Shown here: one piece after another, positions 1 to 9,796 of the stretch
How positions within the stretch are numbered: the stretch's first letter is position 1
Layout of the letters: the number at the start of each line of letters is the position of its first letter
NCBI GenBank assembly: GCA_010093515.1
Contig: MU001676.1
Span: forward strand, 599,997-663,996
Length of the DNA stretch: 64,000 bases
Direction of reading: 5' to 3'
From: Lineolata rhizophorae
Taxonomy: Eukaryota; Ascomycota; Dothideomycetes; Lineolatales; Lineolataceae
Translations under genes and position numbers: made by a program
The notes under the pieces: generated by a model
The model's database searches: none
What the model was told of the DNA's origin: nothing
The model's input: only the letters and a program-made list of their open reading frames with translations

Positions 1-51
1 GACTGAGTAAATCTTTTCCTCTACGTCTCGTTTGCCTGCGTCACCCTCCGG

Positions 52-2528
52 ATGTACGCAGGCGCGGGTCCCCCGCAACCGCCGCAGCCATATCCCAATG
101 GCTACGGGCATCCGCCGTACGGGCAACCACTCCCGCAGCACCCATACCCGCCACCCGCCTCTCAGCCGCCGTACCCTCATCCTTATCCATCGCAGCCGTA
201 TGGCCAACCCGGCTACCCTCCACCTCCTCATGGTGGTCCCCCTTCTCATCAAGGCCCGCCGCCACCAGGTCCACCCTCGCATAGGTATGTGTCATAGCTC
301 CAGATTCGCCCTTAAAACTTGTTACATTCCCACGATATGTTGTGGCTTTGAAATCTTTTGTGTCTATTTGCTCATGTCTGTCGAAGGCGCCTCTCAAAGA
401 AGGGAAAGGGAGGACCTGTAGTGACAAGATACGCGCCTCCGCCTGGATATCAGCCTCCGCAGCAACCACCGCAAGGCGGCTATTACCCTCAACAAGGATA
501 CCCGCCCCATGGACAGCCACCTCCACCTTCCTACTACCCTCCTCAATCCGGCTATCCGTATCCACAAGGGTACCAGCAAGGACCACACACGCAGGCTCAA
601 GGCTACCCTCCGGCTCCAGCCTATCAGCATGGTCCGGGGTATGCCCCACAACCACCGTATCCGCCTCCTCAAGGACACCCGCCACAGCACCCAGACTACC
701 ATCACTCCCACGGCTACCCACCCAACAGCTATCCACCACAAGGTCCTCCGCCACCAGCTCCTTACCCACAAGGCCCTCCTGCGCCCCCTCATGCTCAGCC
801 TGAACGTTTTGGTCAATATCCGCCGCCTCATGGCCCGCCCGCGCATTCCAGCCGACCCTATCCAGAGCCAGCCCTACGTGAGCCGTCTCCTGTCCCCTCC
901 GTGGTGAAATCGGAACCAGGCGATGCAAAGGGTAGGAAGAGCGTGGCTTCTTCCCAGAATGCGAGTGACGCGATGGACCTGGAAAGATCTGAAGAGAAGC
1001 CTCCCGCTGACGAGGAGGATGGTGGCTGGGAACCTACACGGAAGCCGATCGTAACTCCGGACCCGGCCGGGTTGGCGGAACACGACTGGGATCTTGATTT
1101 CGACGGTCCGCTTTGGCCCAAGGCCGACGAGCCTGTTGATCAAACGTTCAGCCTGGGGCAAATCAGTAAGTCACTCCTACTGTTCTGGAGTGAATGGGTT
1201 ATCTGATAACATCGCAGTCTGGCATCCGTCTGAGAGGACTCGTCGGTGCATGCCGGCCGACTTCTTTGAGGCTGAGGAGCTGGCTACAAAGGATTTGCCC
1301 CCGGTGCCGCCAGATGCTCCACCCACGATGTCACGCTACTTCGAACGCCTGGAGGATCGTCGTGGGATTTTCCATTGTTCTGTCCACGAGACGGAGGAAT
1401 GGGAGTACCTCAAGAATGATCCCGTTTTTAGGACCTTCGAACGCCCTTGGCGCATGATCTCTATTTATGACGTCCTTGCATCTCGCAACCGCCCAGACGA
1501 GCCTGAAGAGATGGAAGATAGTCAACAGAGCATCGACCGAAGCTGGGTTCCACCGCGGCCTGTGGATTTCAGACCTGATGGTGCCAGTGATGGGACAAAA
1601 ATATATGGTCCAAACAGTAATGAAGCTCATGGAGACACTCGCATGGACATCTGCGGCGAAATAACGCCACCACCTAGCGCCGCTCCGGAGACTACGAGAC
1701 ACAACAGCAAAGAACGCGAGGACATACTCGCCAAGCTAGGTGTAACTGGTTCACCCAAGCCCGTATATCCTACACCCAGTCCCGCGTTTCTTCCACCCTC
1801 CATGTCAACTTCAGGAGAACACCGGCCTAAGGCAAGGCCCGAGCCTCCACTTGAGAGGTCAGTATCATTCTTCCGACGCTCTCATGGCTACCGAACTAAT
1901 TACGCGCTTTCTAGGAGGTCGTTCACGTCTTCGTCCCCCACTAACATTCGCGACCGGCCTCGCCCGCCCCTAGGCGGCTCCTCGCGTAGCGGCAGCTTCG
2001 GCAACCACCGCTCGCCTCCGCAACCCCCTCCTCCACCGCCGCCGGAGCACCGCCACTCTTACGACGACCCATGGTCCGCCCACAGCGGCTACCAGTCGCG
2101 CCAACGCAGTCCGTCTGTTCATTCCAATGGGAGCGCGCACACGATGGCAGGCTCCGACTTTGGCGGCGAAGGGCCCGTTGCCGTCCCTCCATTGCCGAGC
2201 GCGAAAGACGCGGCTCCTGCGACGAAGGCCGAGTGGTCCGGCAGCAGGAATGGTAGCACGAGCACCGGCACGAGTAGTGCGAGGCCCAGCATTTCGCGGA
2301 AGGAGAGCTTCGCGGGTCGGAAGAGGAGCTTGAACGATGCGAATGCCGAGGATGAAGATGATGAGATCGAACGGCGGCAGCACGAGGAGAAGCAGAGGGC
2401 GAAGCGGCGGCAGTCGCGCGTTGCGGAGGCGTATAGGTCAGTTTTCCCAGCGGTTGCACTTGTTAATATGAAGGCATGTTGAGCTAATGATACCGACACG
2501 TTTCTATGCGAATAGCCGGCGCTGGTAA
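52..2528 (+). CDS. Proline/tyrosine-rich disordered protein with a conserved central block (function unknown)
   Basis: Proposed exons are 52-284, 429-1165, 1218-1857, 1915-2436 and 2516-2528, giving about 714 residues. The first 300 residues are a run of PYG/GYPP/PPPP-type repeats rich in Pro, Tyr, Gln and Gly, typical of disordered, phase-separating or transcription-related proteins. The block after the 1166-1217 intron (WHPSERTRRCMPADFFEAEE and on) is the only part that looks folded. The C-terminal half is again low complexity, with a basic region and the end AEAYSRRW. Joins at 284/429 and 1165/1218 restore frame exactly. The 57-nt intron 1858-1914 is divisible by three and lacks a stop, so it could be retained. 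The last intron (2437-2515) starts GTCAGT. The ATG at 52 is provisional: GTAAAT at 7 and TACGCAG at 60 could bound an intron, putting the true start outside the window. I do not recognise a named family. Confidence 0.7.
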
Positions 2529-3813
2529 GTGTCTCTATAAAAGCATAAATCACGGTGTCGAGAGCTCGAAGCCTTCTCGGCTTGTTGTCAGACCCTTTAA
2601 CGGTATCGAGAACCCCGTCTTCAGCCCAAGACGGAACTGTCCTGAGAGTAGGGGGATATGTTACAGGATCAGTGGAACGGAGTTGCTTTGTTCCACTTGT
2701 AAAAGTATTTCACACCAAGGGGACGAATTGTGGCAGATTCCTGTTTTCATTATTTTCTTATCTGGCCGATGGTCAGGTCTGTCTTAGATACGATTTCTGC
2801 TTCGAGGCGTCTTGCTGCCGGACAGGGAAAGGAGATTTACCGGTGGCGTTTAATCATTATGGTGCCAATGATCCCGGATAGGCGCCGAATGGAACTGTCC
2901 TAAGGGGGGCACGCCTGTCTTTGGAGGGACACTGATGCTTCCCATGTGGGTGGGTGCTTTTCCAGCCTGTTCATTCCAAGTCTTATCATGCCTAGTCTAA
3001 GGTCTTTCAGTTCCGGCTGTTCCTTCTTATTTCTAAGTAGCCTGGCCTGTTATTTTCTTTCTGCCCTCGGCTTGTTTCTTCTCCCGGAGGATATGCACGA
3101 AGTAAGTCTTAGAGGGTAATTCATTTGAAATGTCGGACCACTGTTCCAACATTCTGCTCGCCGCCCAGAAGCTGGTACACGCAACAGTACCGAGTCTTCC
3201 TTTTCTAGTCAGCCGAAACCGAGTGTCCGAACAAACTTTCGTAAACCGTCCGTCTCTCGTCCTACACCCGTTTCAAGAATAATACTGTCTTGCGCGCTGT
3301 GAGGGACGAACAGCCCTTTTCTTTCCAGTGCAAGTCGTCTGCCCGCATGGTTTTTGACTGTCTGCCCGGTCTTATTCTCGAAACATCCGCATTTCTCCGT
3401 CCAGTCAAAAGTTTATCTTTCCCATGTCCGGTCCCCGCCGACGCGCATTCCCAATCAAAACCAACCGCCGCTGTCGTTGATCGTCGTCTTCGTTTCATTC
3501 ATGTCTCATGATTTTATGTCGTCCCGTCACACTTTCATTTGAGTCAGGAGCTATTTAGCTTCATCGCGCGGAATCGACCTTTTCATGGGGCGGTTGAGAC
3601 AGCTGGCGTGCGCCACATACTCTAGCGAATTTCGCACAAGGTATGTACTAAACATCGTTCATAATTTATTTAAATGCATCCGTTTATTTTAAGCATAACT
3701 TTCCAAGTTCGGTTCGAAACGACGCCTCTACCCAACAAAAGGTAGGTGCGTTTGATGACAGCAGGTAAATTCTTCTGAAGCAAGGTAAGCAAAAATAGCT
3801 GCGTCACGGTCAC
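2529..3813. other. Convergent intergenic region, no gene seen
   Basis: This lies between the 3' ends of the proline-rich gene and AP-3 beta, so it should hold both 3' UTRs. It contains T-rich tracts and short AT-rich stretches but no reading frame with coding character. Short open frames near 2555-2881 and 3262-3511 lack any recognisable motif. Confidence 0.6.
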
Positions 3814-6569
3814 CTATCTAATGAGCCTATCCCGCTCTTCGCCTTCACTCTCCTCTTCCTCCGTCTCTTCTTCGCTCGTCTCTTCCTCCGTTTCCTCCTC
3901 CGTCTCAGTCTCCTCTTCCTCGGACCCTTCTCGTTCGCTCTCTTGCTCCCCTTCACTCTCCTCCAACCAATCGTCCAAACTCTTTTCCTTTAACCCGTTC
4001 GCTTTCTTCTCTGCCGGCTGCGCCGCCGCCGCCTCGTCCAACTTCTCGCTCGCAGGAACATGAGCTCCTCGCCCTTCACTGCTGTACTCGTCGCCCCTAC
4101 CCTCGTCCCGCAGCTTCGGATTCGGCTCCCGCCCCGGCTCCACCCAGTCCGGCAAAGGCTCGTAGCCTGGAAGGCCGAGCCCGGCCACGCTATCGGCTCC
4201 GCCGCCGGGCTCACCGACGACGAGGCTGGCTGAGCCAAGCACGTAGTGCTGGTGGCCCTCGGAAGGGGAAGGGGCGTGCGGGATGGGCTTGGGCGCGAGC
4301 AAGAGGAGCGTGGCGAGCTCCGTGGAGGAGGGCGTGGCCAGCAGCGCGCGATACAGGCGCGCGCGGTCGCGCAGGTCGTACGACGTGTCGTAGCGGGCAA
4401 GCAGGAGGGTGTGCTGCCAGAGGAGGGGGATGGGGTGGTCGGCGAAGGGGTCCGAACTCTTGGGGCCGTCGTCGTTTGTAGCATTAGTAGTAGTAAAAGT
4501 AGCGTTAGTGTCAAATACATTGTCGGCGAATCCGCCTTCGTCTTCGCCGCCTAGGAAGTTGATGCTGCTTTGCTGCTCTCCCAGCTGCTGCGCGCCGCGA
4601 TCCTTACCGGCCGCCGCAGCCTCAGCCCCCTCCCTCTCGTCCTTCGTCACGTTTAGCCAATGCACGTACACCTTCGCCGCCAACAGCACAATCTGCGCCT
4701 TGACGCTCTCGTCCTCGTCCGCGAACCCCTTCACCAGCACCCTCAGCACGTCCGCCGCGATGTTGTCCGCGGGATCGAGCCCGGCGAACTCGCCGACGAG
4801 CCAGACGATGCAGGCGCGCGCCATTGGCGCCGCGGCGCCGTCGAGGCTGCGCGCGAGCCGGACGACGGTGGTGCGCGCGTGCGCGCCCGGGTCCAGCTGC
4901 ACGAGGACGCGCACGCACTCGAGCGTCTCGCCGACGAGGCGGGCGTCGGGGGCGCGCAGCTGCGCCAGCAGCAGCCGCAGGCAGTAGGCGGCGGTGGTGG
5001 GGTCGGCGGCGCGGGCGCAGCGGGCGAGGGCGCGGACGGCGGCCGAGACGAGGGCGGGCGAGCGGCGGGCGCGCATGGCGTGCGCGAGCTCGGCGAGGAT
5101 GAGGGCCCGGGTCGGGGTGCCGTCTGAAGGGGTCGAGGGCGGGCGGGAGGCCGCGAAGAGGAGGGTGAGGAGTTCGAGTTTGAGCTGGGAAACGGGTTCG
5201 GGGTCCGAGGCTCGTTGCACGAAGTGCGCGGCGTAGGGGACGAAGGGCGCGGGGCGGGAGAGCGCCAGGGCGACGATGTTGTGCAACGCGATGAGCTGGA
5301 TGTCGACCGGGGAGCGGAGGAGGGCGACAAGGGGCCCGACGGCGCGGTCGAGGTAGGTGGAAGTCTGCGGCGTTGACGTCGGTGAGTCGACGGCGGAGTA
5401 GAGGCGTGCGAGGGCAACGAGGACGGCGCTATTACGAGATTGGAGGAGAGGAAGGGAGGTCCGGAGGAGAAGGTCAAGGTCCGGATCTAGCTGGAGAATT
5501 TCATCATAATTCTCTGGGGAGTCGAAGGTGCTGCTCTCGTCCCCTTCGGCGTCTTCTTGTTCCTTTCTCCCTTGAGTATCGTCATCTTCGCCGTAGAAAT
5601 TCTTAAGGTCGTCTTCCGTTGCGACTTTATTCTTCGCACCAGCTCCTGCCTCCGTAACCCCCTTCTCGTCCACTCCCGCCCCAACCCGTTGTTTCCTCAC
5701 ACGCTTCACTCTCCTCGGGAAACATCTCCTGACGTAGGTCGTCAAGACCCTCAACGTGACGATCTGCCCCCACTCATCCATATCCACCAGCTTTCTCACC
5801 AACCCTCTATATGCCGGATGCAGCATTTCCCACCGGTCAGGACACACAGCCCTCCACGCTGCCACAGCCGCGCCAGCCACCCAGTACGCCTTGTCCACCA
5901 GCAGCTGCGCAATAACTTCCTCGAGCGTGCTGGGTCCCGTGGCAGGGTCCAGCGCGTAGCACTTTGGGCACGCGAGCGCGGCCGCCCGCCTCACGCTCGC
6001 GTGCATGTCCGCGGCGCCGCGCTTGATGGCCAGAGCCACGATGCCCGAGATGGCCGGGACGCGGATGCCGCTCATGACACGCAGGGCCGTGGCGCGGGCC
6101 TGCGGGTTCGGGTCCGACAGGGCCCGCTGGATGCTGTTAATGCTGAGCAGCGCCGTGTCAGGCGCGTGCTCAGCGTGCGCCAGCAAGTAGGCGTAGACGA
6201 GCTTGCGCGTCAGCGGTGACGGCGACGCAATCTGGTTCACGACGCTCGTGAAGAGCGGCAGCGTCGCGCTGCGCGGGGCTGTCAGCGTCATGGTCAGCAC
6301 ACGACGCAGCCCGTCATGCACGTCGCGCTCCGAGCGGGACTCGAGGAGCTTTTTGAGCTGCGGCAGGGGAAGTGGGCGAGGCGGGCGCGCCGGCCGCGCC
6401 GTAGAGGCGCCATGGGCGGCTTCGAGGGTCAAATCGCGGGCTGATTATGAAATCTTGGTCAGTGGTGAGGCTATTCGGGTGCCGTATTTCGGCCATCTCT
6501 CCCGGCGTGGGGGTGGGGGAGAGGCTCACCAGCTTCCAGCATGCCGGAGATGCGTGATATGGACTCCAT
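3814..6569 (-). CDS. apl6: AP-3 adaptor complex subunit beta
   Basis: This is the large beta subunit of the AP-3 clathrin-adaptor-like complex, which sorts cargo from the Golgi/endosome to the vacuole. Exon 1 is 6530-6569 and encodes the N-terminus MESISRISGMLEA. The intron 6441-6529 (GTGAGC..CAG) is removed, and exon 2 runs 6440-3814, giving 888 residues. The join makes MLEAARDLTLEAA, the amphipathic N-terminus expected of fungal AP-3 beta; the open frame in exon 2 has no ATG at that point, which supports the upstream exon. The HEAT-like adaptin trunk follows (LTRKLVYAYLLAHAEHAPD, SDPNPQARATALRVMSGIRV). The hinge is acidic, and the last 45 residues are almost entirely Glu/Ser/Thr, as in other AP-3 beta proteins. 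It is transcribed divergently from the gene at 6903. Confidence 0.93.
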
Positions 6570-6902
6570 CGTTGCAGGCTCGAAGGGTGTATTCCTGCTC
6601 CGGAGACGGTCGAGGGGAGAGACGGGGTGACGGCCGGCGGTGGAGTGGAAGCCGGATTTCGATTTAGGTGGAGCGGTGGTGGTGATCTCGGCGACGCACG
6701 CACGTGTGGCGCTGTGGCGGCCGTGAGGCTTCGCTCCCCGCCCCTATGGCCTGCTGCCCCTCCACTCTTCTCTCAGCTTTAATCCTCCCGCACCACAGGC
6801 AAGGAGGCAAAATGCAGTCCAAACACGCAAGGATTTGTCCAAGCAGCTATAGTTTGTCTCCTCATACCACATAAAACTTGAAAGTCAACTCCACCCTGTC
6901 CA
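6570..6902. promoter_or_regulatory. Divergent promoter region, AP-3 beta / gene at 6903
   Basis: The 333 bases between two divergent start codons (6569 minus, 6903 plus) must hold both promoters and 5' leaders. The stretch is CT-rich near the right-hand start. No specific factor site is claimed. Confidence 0.5.
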
Positions 6903-7916
6903 ATGGCAAATCACTCATCCAATCTCTCTCCGCTCGCTCTCGAGCATGTCTCCCTGCCCGCCCTCCTCCAGCTCCTTCTCTCTCACCCGAGCCCTTCCCA
7001 CTTGGTTCTCTGCTCCTCTCGATCTGCATTCCTTGATGCTCTCCATATCGAAGCTGCACAAGAAGCAACCGCAACCGTACTCTCATCTATGTCTGCACCC
7101 GCCCCGGCTCATCCACTCCAGAACCCTACCCTGCGTCTGCTCTCCTCCGCCCGCCGCGTTTCCCTCGCTTTCTGCACCTCTCTGCACGCGCTCCGCGCCC
7201 ACATTACCATTTATGCCTCCTCGCCACAACAGTCTGCCGCAACACCAGCAGCACCAGCAGCAGCCAAGAAACCGATCAGTACTGCCGCCAGCACAACGTC
7301 CGACAGCGGCGGCACCTGTCCTCCGCTACTTGTCGTTGTCAACCTCGTCGCCGCACATCGCAACGACGGCGTCGGCAACCACTTCTCCGCCCAGGGCATA
7401 GGACGTACGCTTGCAAGCGCCGTAGACGCCGCGGCTACTATTGGAGCTCGTCTCGTTTTGGTCGAGCGCCAGCTGGCACGTGCCGAGAGCGCTAATACGG
7501 AGCGAGAGGAGAGAGCGGGGGAAGGTAAAAGTCGCCAGGACGAAGGTGTAAAGGGCAGCATGGGGCCTGAGAGCGACGAGGAAGTAGGTGCGACGGCGGT
7601 GGGAGAAGTAATGGCAGAGAGTAGGAGGGGAGAAGACATGGATCTAGATGGCGACGAGATGAGTCTAGGAGAAGCGGAACGGACTACCGAAAGAGATGGT
7701 GAATATGATGCCGGTGGAGAAGACGTGTTGGACCCTTGGGCTGTCCAGTTGCCAATATTGAATTTCTCAGCGCAGCGGAGTGGTGCTAGGGGAAGAGCAT
7801 GGATGGGGCGAACAGTTGAGGCAAGAAGAGTTTTGGAGAGGTGGTGTCGGTTTGTGAGGTTGAATGCGAACGAGTGGCCAGACATTGAGGGCGTAGCAGA
7901 GAGGACAGTAACTTGA
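6903..7916 (+). CDS. Uncharacterised fungal protein, possible RecA-like fold
   Basis: A single open frame of 337 residues begins with a good ATG context (CCAATGGC). The N-terminal half alternates hydrophobic segments. Around residues 140-190 there is a strand of the Walker-B kind (PPLLVVVNLVAAHRN), then SAQGIGRTLASAVDAA, reminiscent of the RecA-like core of Rad51 paralogues and Elongator Elp4-6 proteins. A charged low-complexity linker follows (about residues 200-275). The C-terminus DPWAVQLPILNFSAQ ... RAWMGRTVEARRVLERWCRF looks conserved and folded. No Walker A motif is visible, so nucleotide binding is doubtful. The RecA-like reading is inference only; a role in recombination (Shu/Psy3-type) or tRNA modification cannot be chosen from sequence. 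It converges on Nuf2. Confidence 0.6.
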   Translation: MANHSSNLSPLALEHVSLPALLQLLLSHPSPSHLVLCSSRSAFLDALHIEAAQEATATVLSSMSAPAPAHPLQNPTLRLLSSARRVSLAFCTSLHALRAHITIYASSPQQSAATPAAPAAAKKPISTAASTTSDSGGTCPPLLVVVNLVAAHRNDGVGNHFSAQGIGRTLASAVDAAATIGARLVLVERQLARAESANTEREERAGEGKSRQDEGVKGSMGPESDEEVGATAVGEVMAESRRGEDMDLDGDEMSLGEAERTTERDGEYDAGGEDVLDPWAVQLPILNFSAQRSGARGRAWMGRTVEARRVLERWCRFVRLNANEWPDIEGVAERTVT

Positions 7917-8238
7917 AAGGCTCATTTGGCTGGAAGATTCGCCCACCAACAGTCGAAGCCTGCTAACGGCCGTAGAAGAAGTCAGACGGTTTTATAGGAT
8001 TACCAGATCGAACTGACATCACTGCAGCTATAGGACTGCCCACAGTACATCGGCAGGAACGAAATTATCATAAGTCAATGCCGACCATCGAGCCATCCCA
8101 AGGTATTCCCAAGCCCACCATCCGCCAACCGATCCAGGAACCACATACTAGAAAACCAAAAGACGCTTAAGCCAGAACGTGCCAAGTACTCCAGACATAT
8201 AACCAATACACTCGACCCAACTAGACGTAAGCGACTCA

Positions 8239-9796
8239 TTAGATGCTCTGCTCCATCTCGGTAATGTAAAGCCGGATGTGCGAGTCCATCTTGACCCACT
8301 CTTCGTGCGCGCTGTGCACCTCGTTCTCGATGTTCTCCTTCAAATCCGCCATCTAAGATCACATCAAATCAGCAAAACGAAAAAAATACCCAACAAAAAT
8401 ACATATATAAAAGATATGGCGCTGTAGCGAAAGGAACGGGCACGTACCTTCTTCTCCGTCTGCTCGATCCTGACCCTCCTCCTCTCCATATCGCGCCCCT
8501 TCTCTCCGCGCTCCTCGGCAAGCTTCTTATGCACCGTCTTGAGCTCCTCCATGCGCAGCCTGGCTTGCTCCGCCTTCTCCTCGGCCCCTCTGCGCAACTT
8601 GTCCGTGCGCGCATTGACGTTGCTCAGCTGCTTCTGCAGCAGGCGCTCCTGGCGCTCCACGTCACGCACGTTGTTGCTGCGGTCCGAGAGGGCGTCCCGA
8701 TGGCGCGCGGCCTTGGCCAGCTCCTCCTCTTCCTTGGCCAGGTCCGCCTGCAGTTCGTGCAGCAGCCGCGTGCATGCCGTCACGTCCGTGGACACGACGG
8801 CGAAGGTATCAGACGACGTGCCCAGGGCGCGCGCCCGCCGGTCCAGGCTGTCGATTGTGGCACGATCTGCCGCCAGTGAGACATTGAGGTCGCGCAGCGT
8901 CGCCTCGAGCGCCTGCGGGCTAGCCTGCGTGTAGGGACGCAGCTTGGCGGCGTCCTGACGGACGGCGGCAGTGGCGGCCTTGCGCTCCTCGAGCAAGCCG
9001 CGCAACCGCTGCTGCTCCTCCTTCGCGCGCTTGAGCTTCTCGCCCACGCGCTCCTGGCCCTTGTCCAGCTCGAGCAACCGCTCGCGCAACTCCTGGTTGC
9101 GGCGCTGCTTGTCGCGCAGCACCTGGTCCGTGGCGTCGCGGTTCCGCTCGAGCTCGGCTAGCGTCGCCTCGGCGCCCTGGTTGTCGTGGTACAGCTGCTC
9201 GATGCGCATCTTGGTGCGCTCCGACTTGTTGAAGTGCTCGTCGATGGCGGCCGTCTGCGACTCGCGGAAGCGTATGAAGTTGATGACGTAGCTGAAGATC
9301 TTGACGAGGCGCTCACGCGTCGGCCGGTACAGGTCCGCGAAGGTGAAGTCGTTGACGCCGCACTCGAGGAGGAGCTTGCGCATCATGACGAAGAAGGCCG
9401 CCAGGTCGCGCGTGTCGGGCGTGAAGACGCGGTCTGCCTCGGGCCCGCACAGGTCTTCGGCCGCCGCCTTCATGGCCGGAGCCACGACTTCGCGCGATGT
9501 GTTCATCAGCAGCTCCGCGAACCACTCGAAGACTTTCTGTACGAGCTGCGGATTCGGCTTCTGAATGTTCTCCACGGAGAACGGAATCCCGATGTCGCTG
9601 ATGCATCCGGCGATCTCCTTCTCGGACTATACGTCTCGCAATTCCAGTGATTAGCTACCATCACGGCTGGCGAACCACACTTGTAAATGAGGAGACAAGG
9701 ATTTACCAGGGTCATGAACGCATCTTCCTGCTCTTCTTTGCGCGAGCGCTGGTTTGCTGACGCTCGCGCCGTGCTCATGCGCGGGTTGAAGTCCAT
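8239..9796 (-). CDS. nuf2: Kinetochore protein Nuf2 (Ndc80 complex)
   Basis: Exons are 9707-9796, 8448-9626 and 8239-8352, all joined in phase 0, giving 460 residues. Nuf2 pairs with Ndc80 to bind microtubules at kinetochores. After a short Ser/Arg-rich start, the calponin-homology head spans about residues 25-150: [60 protein letters not shown] and NFIRFRE. The rest is a long coiled coil rich in Glu, Arg, Lys and Leu. The last exon, starting [12 protein letters not shown] and ending [13 protein letters not shown], matches the Nuf2 C-terminus. Reading through the second donor (GTACGT at 8447) would instead append a spurious hydrophobic tail, which argues for the intron 8353-8447. Intron 1 is 9627-9706 (GTAAAT..TATAG). 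Confidence 0.95.

Noticed and set aside
4409-5127. Plus-strand frames inside the AP-3 beta gene
   Set aside because: They are antisense shadows of a gene whose minus-strand product is clearly conserved.
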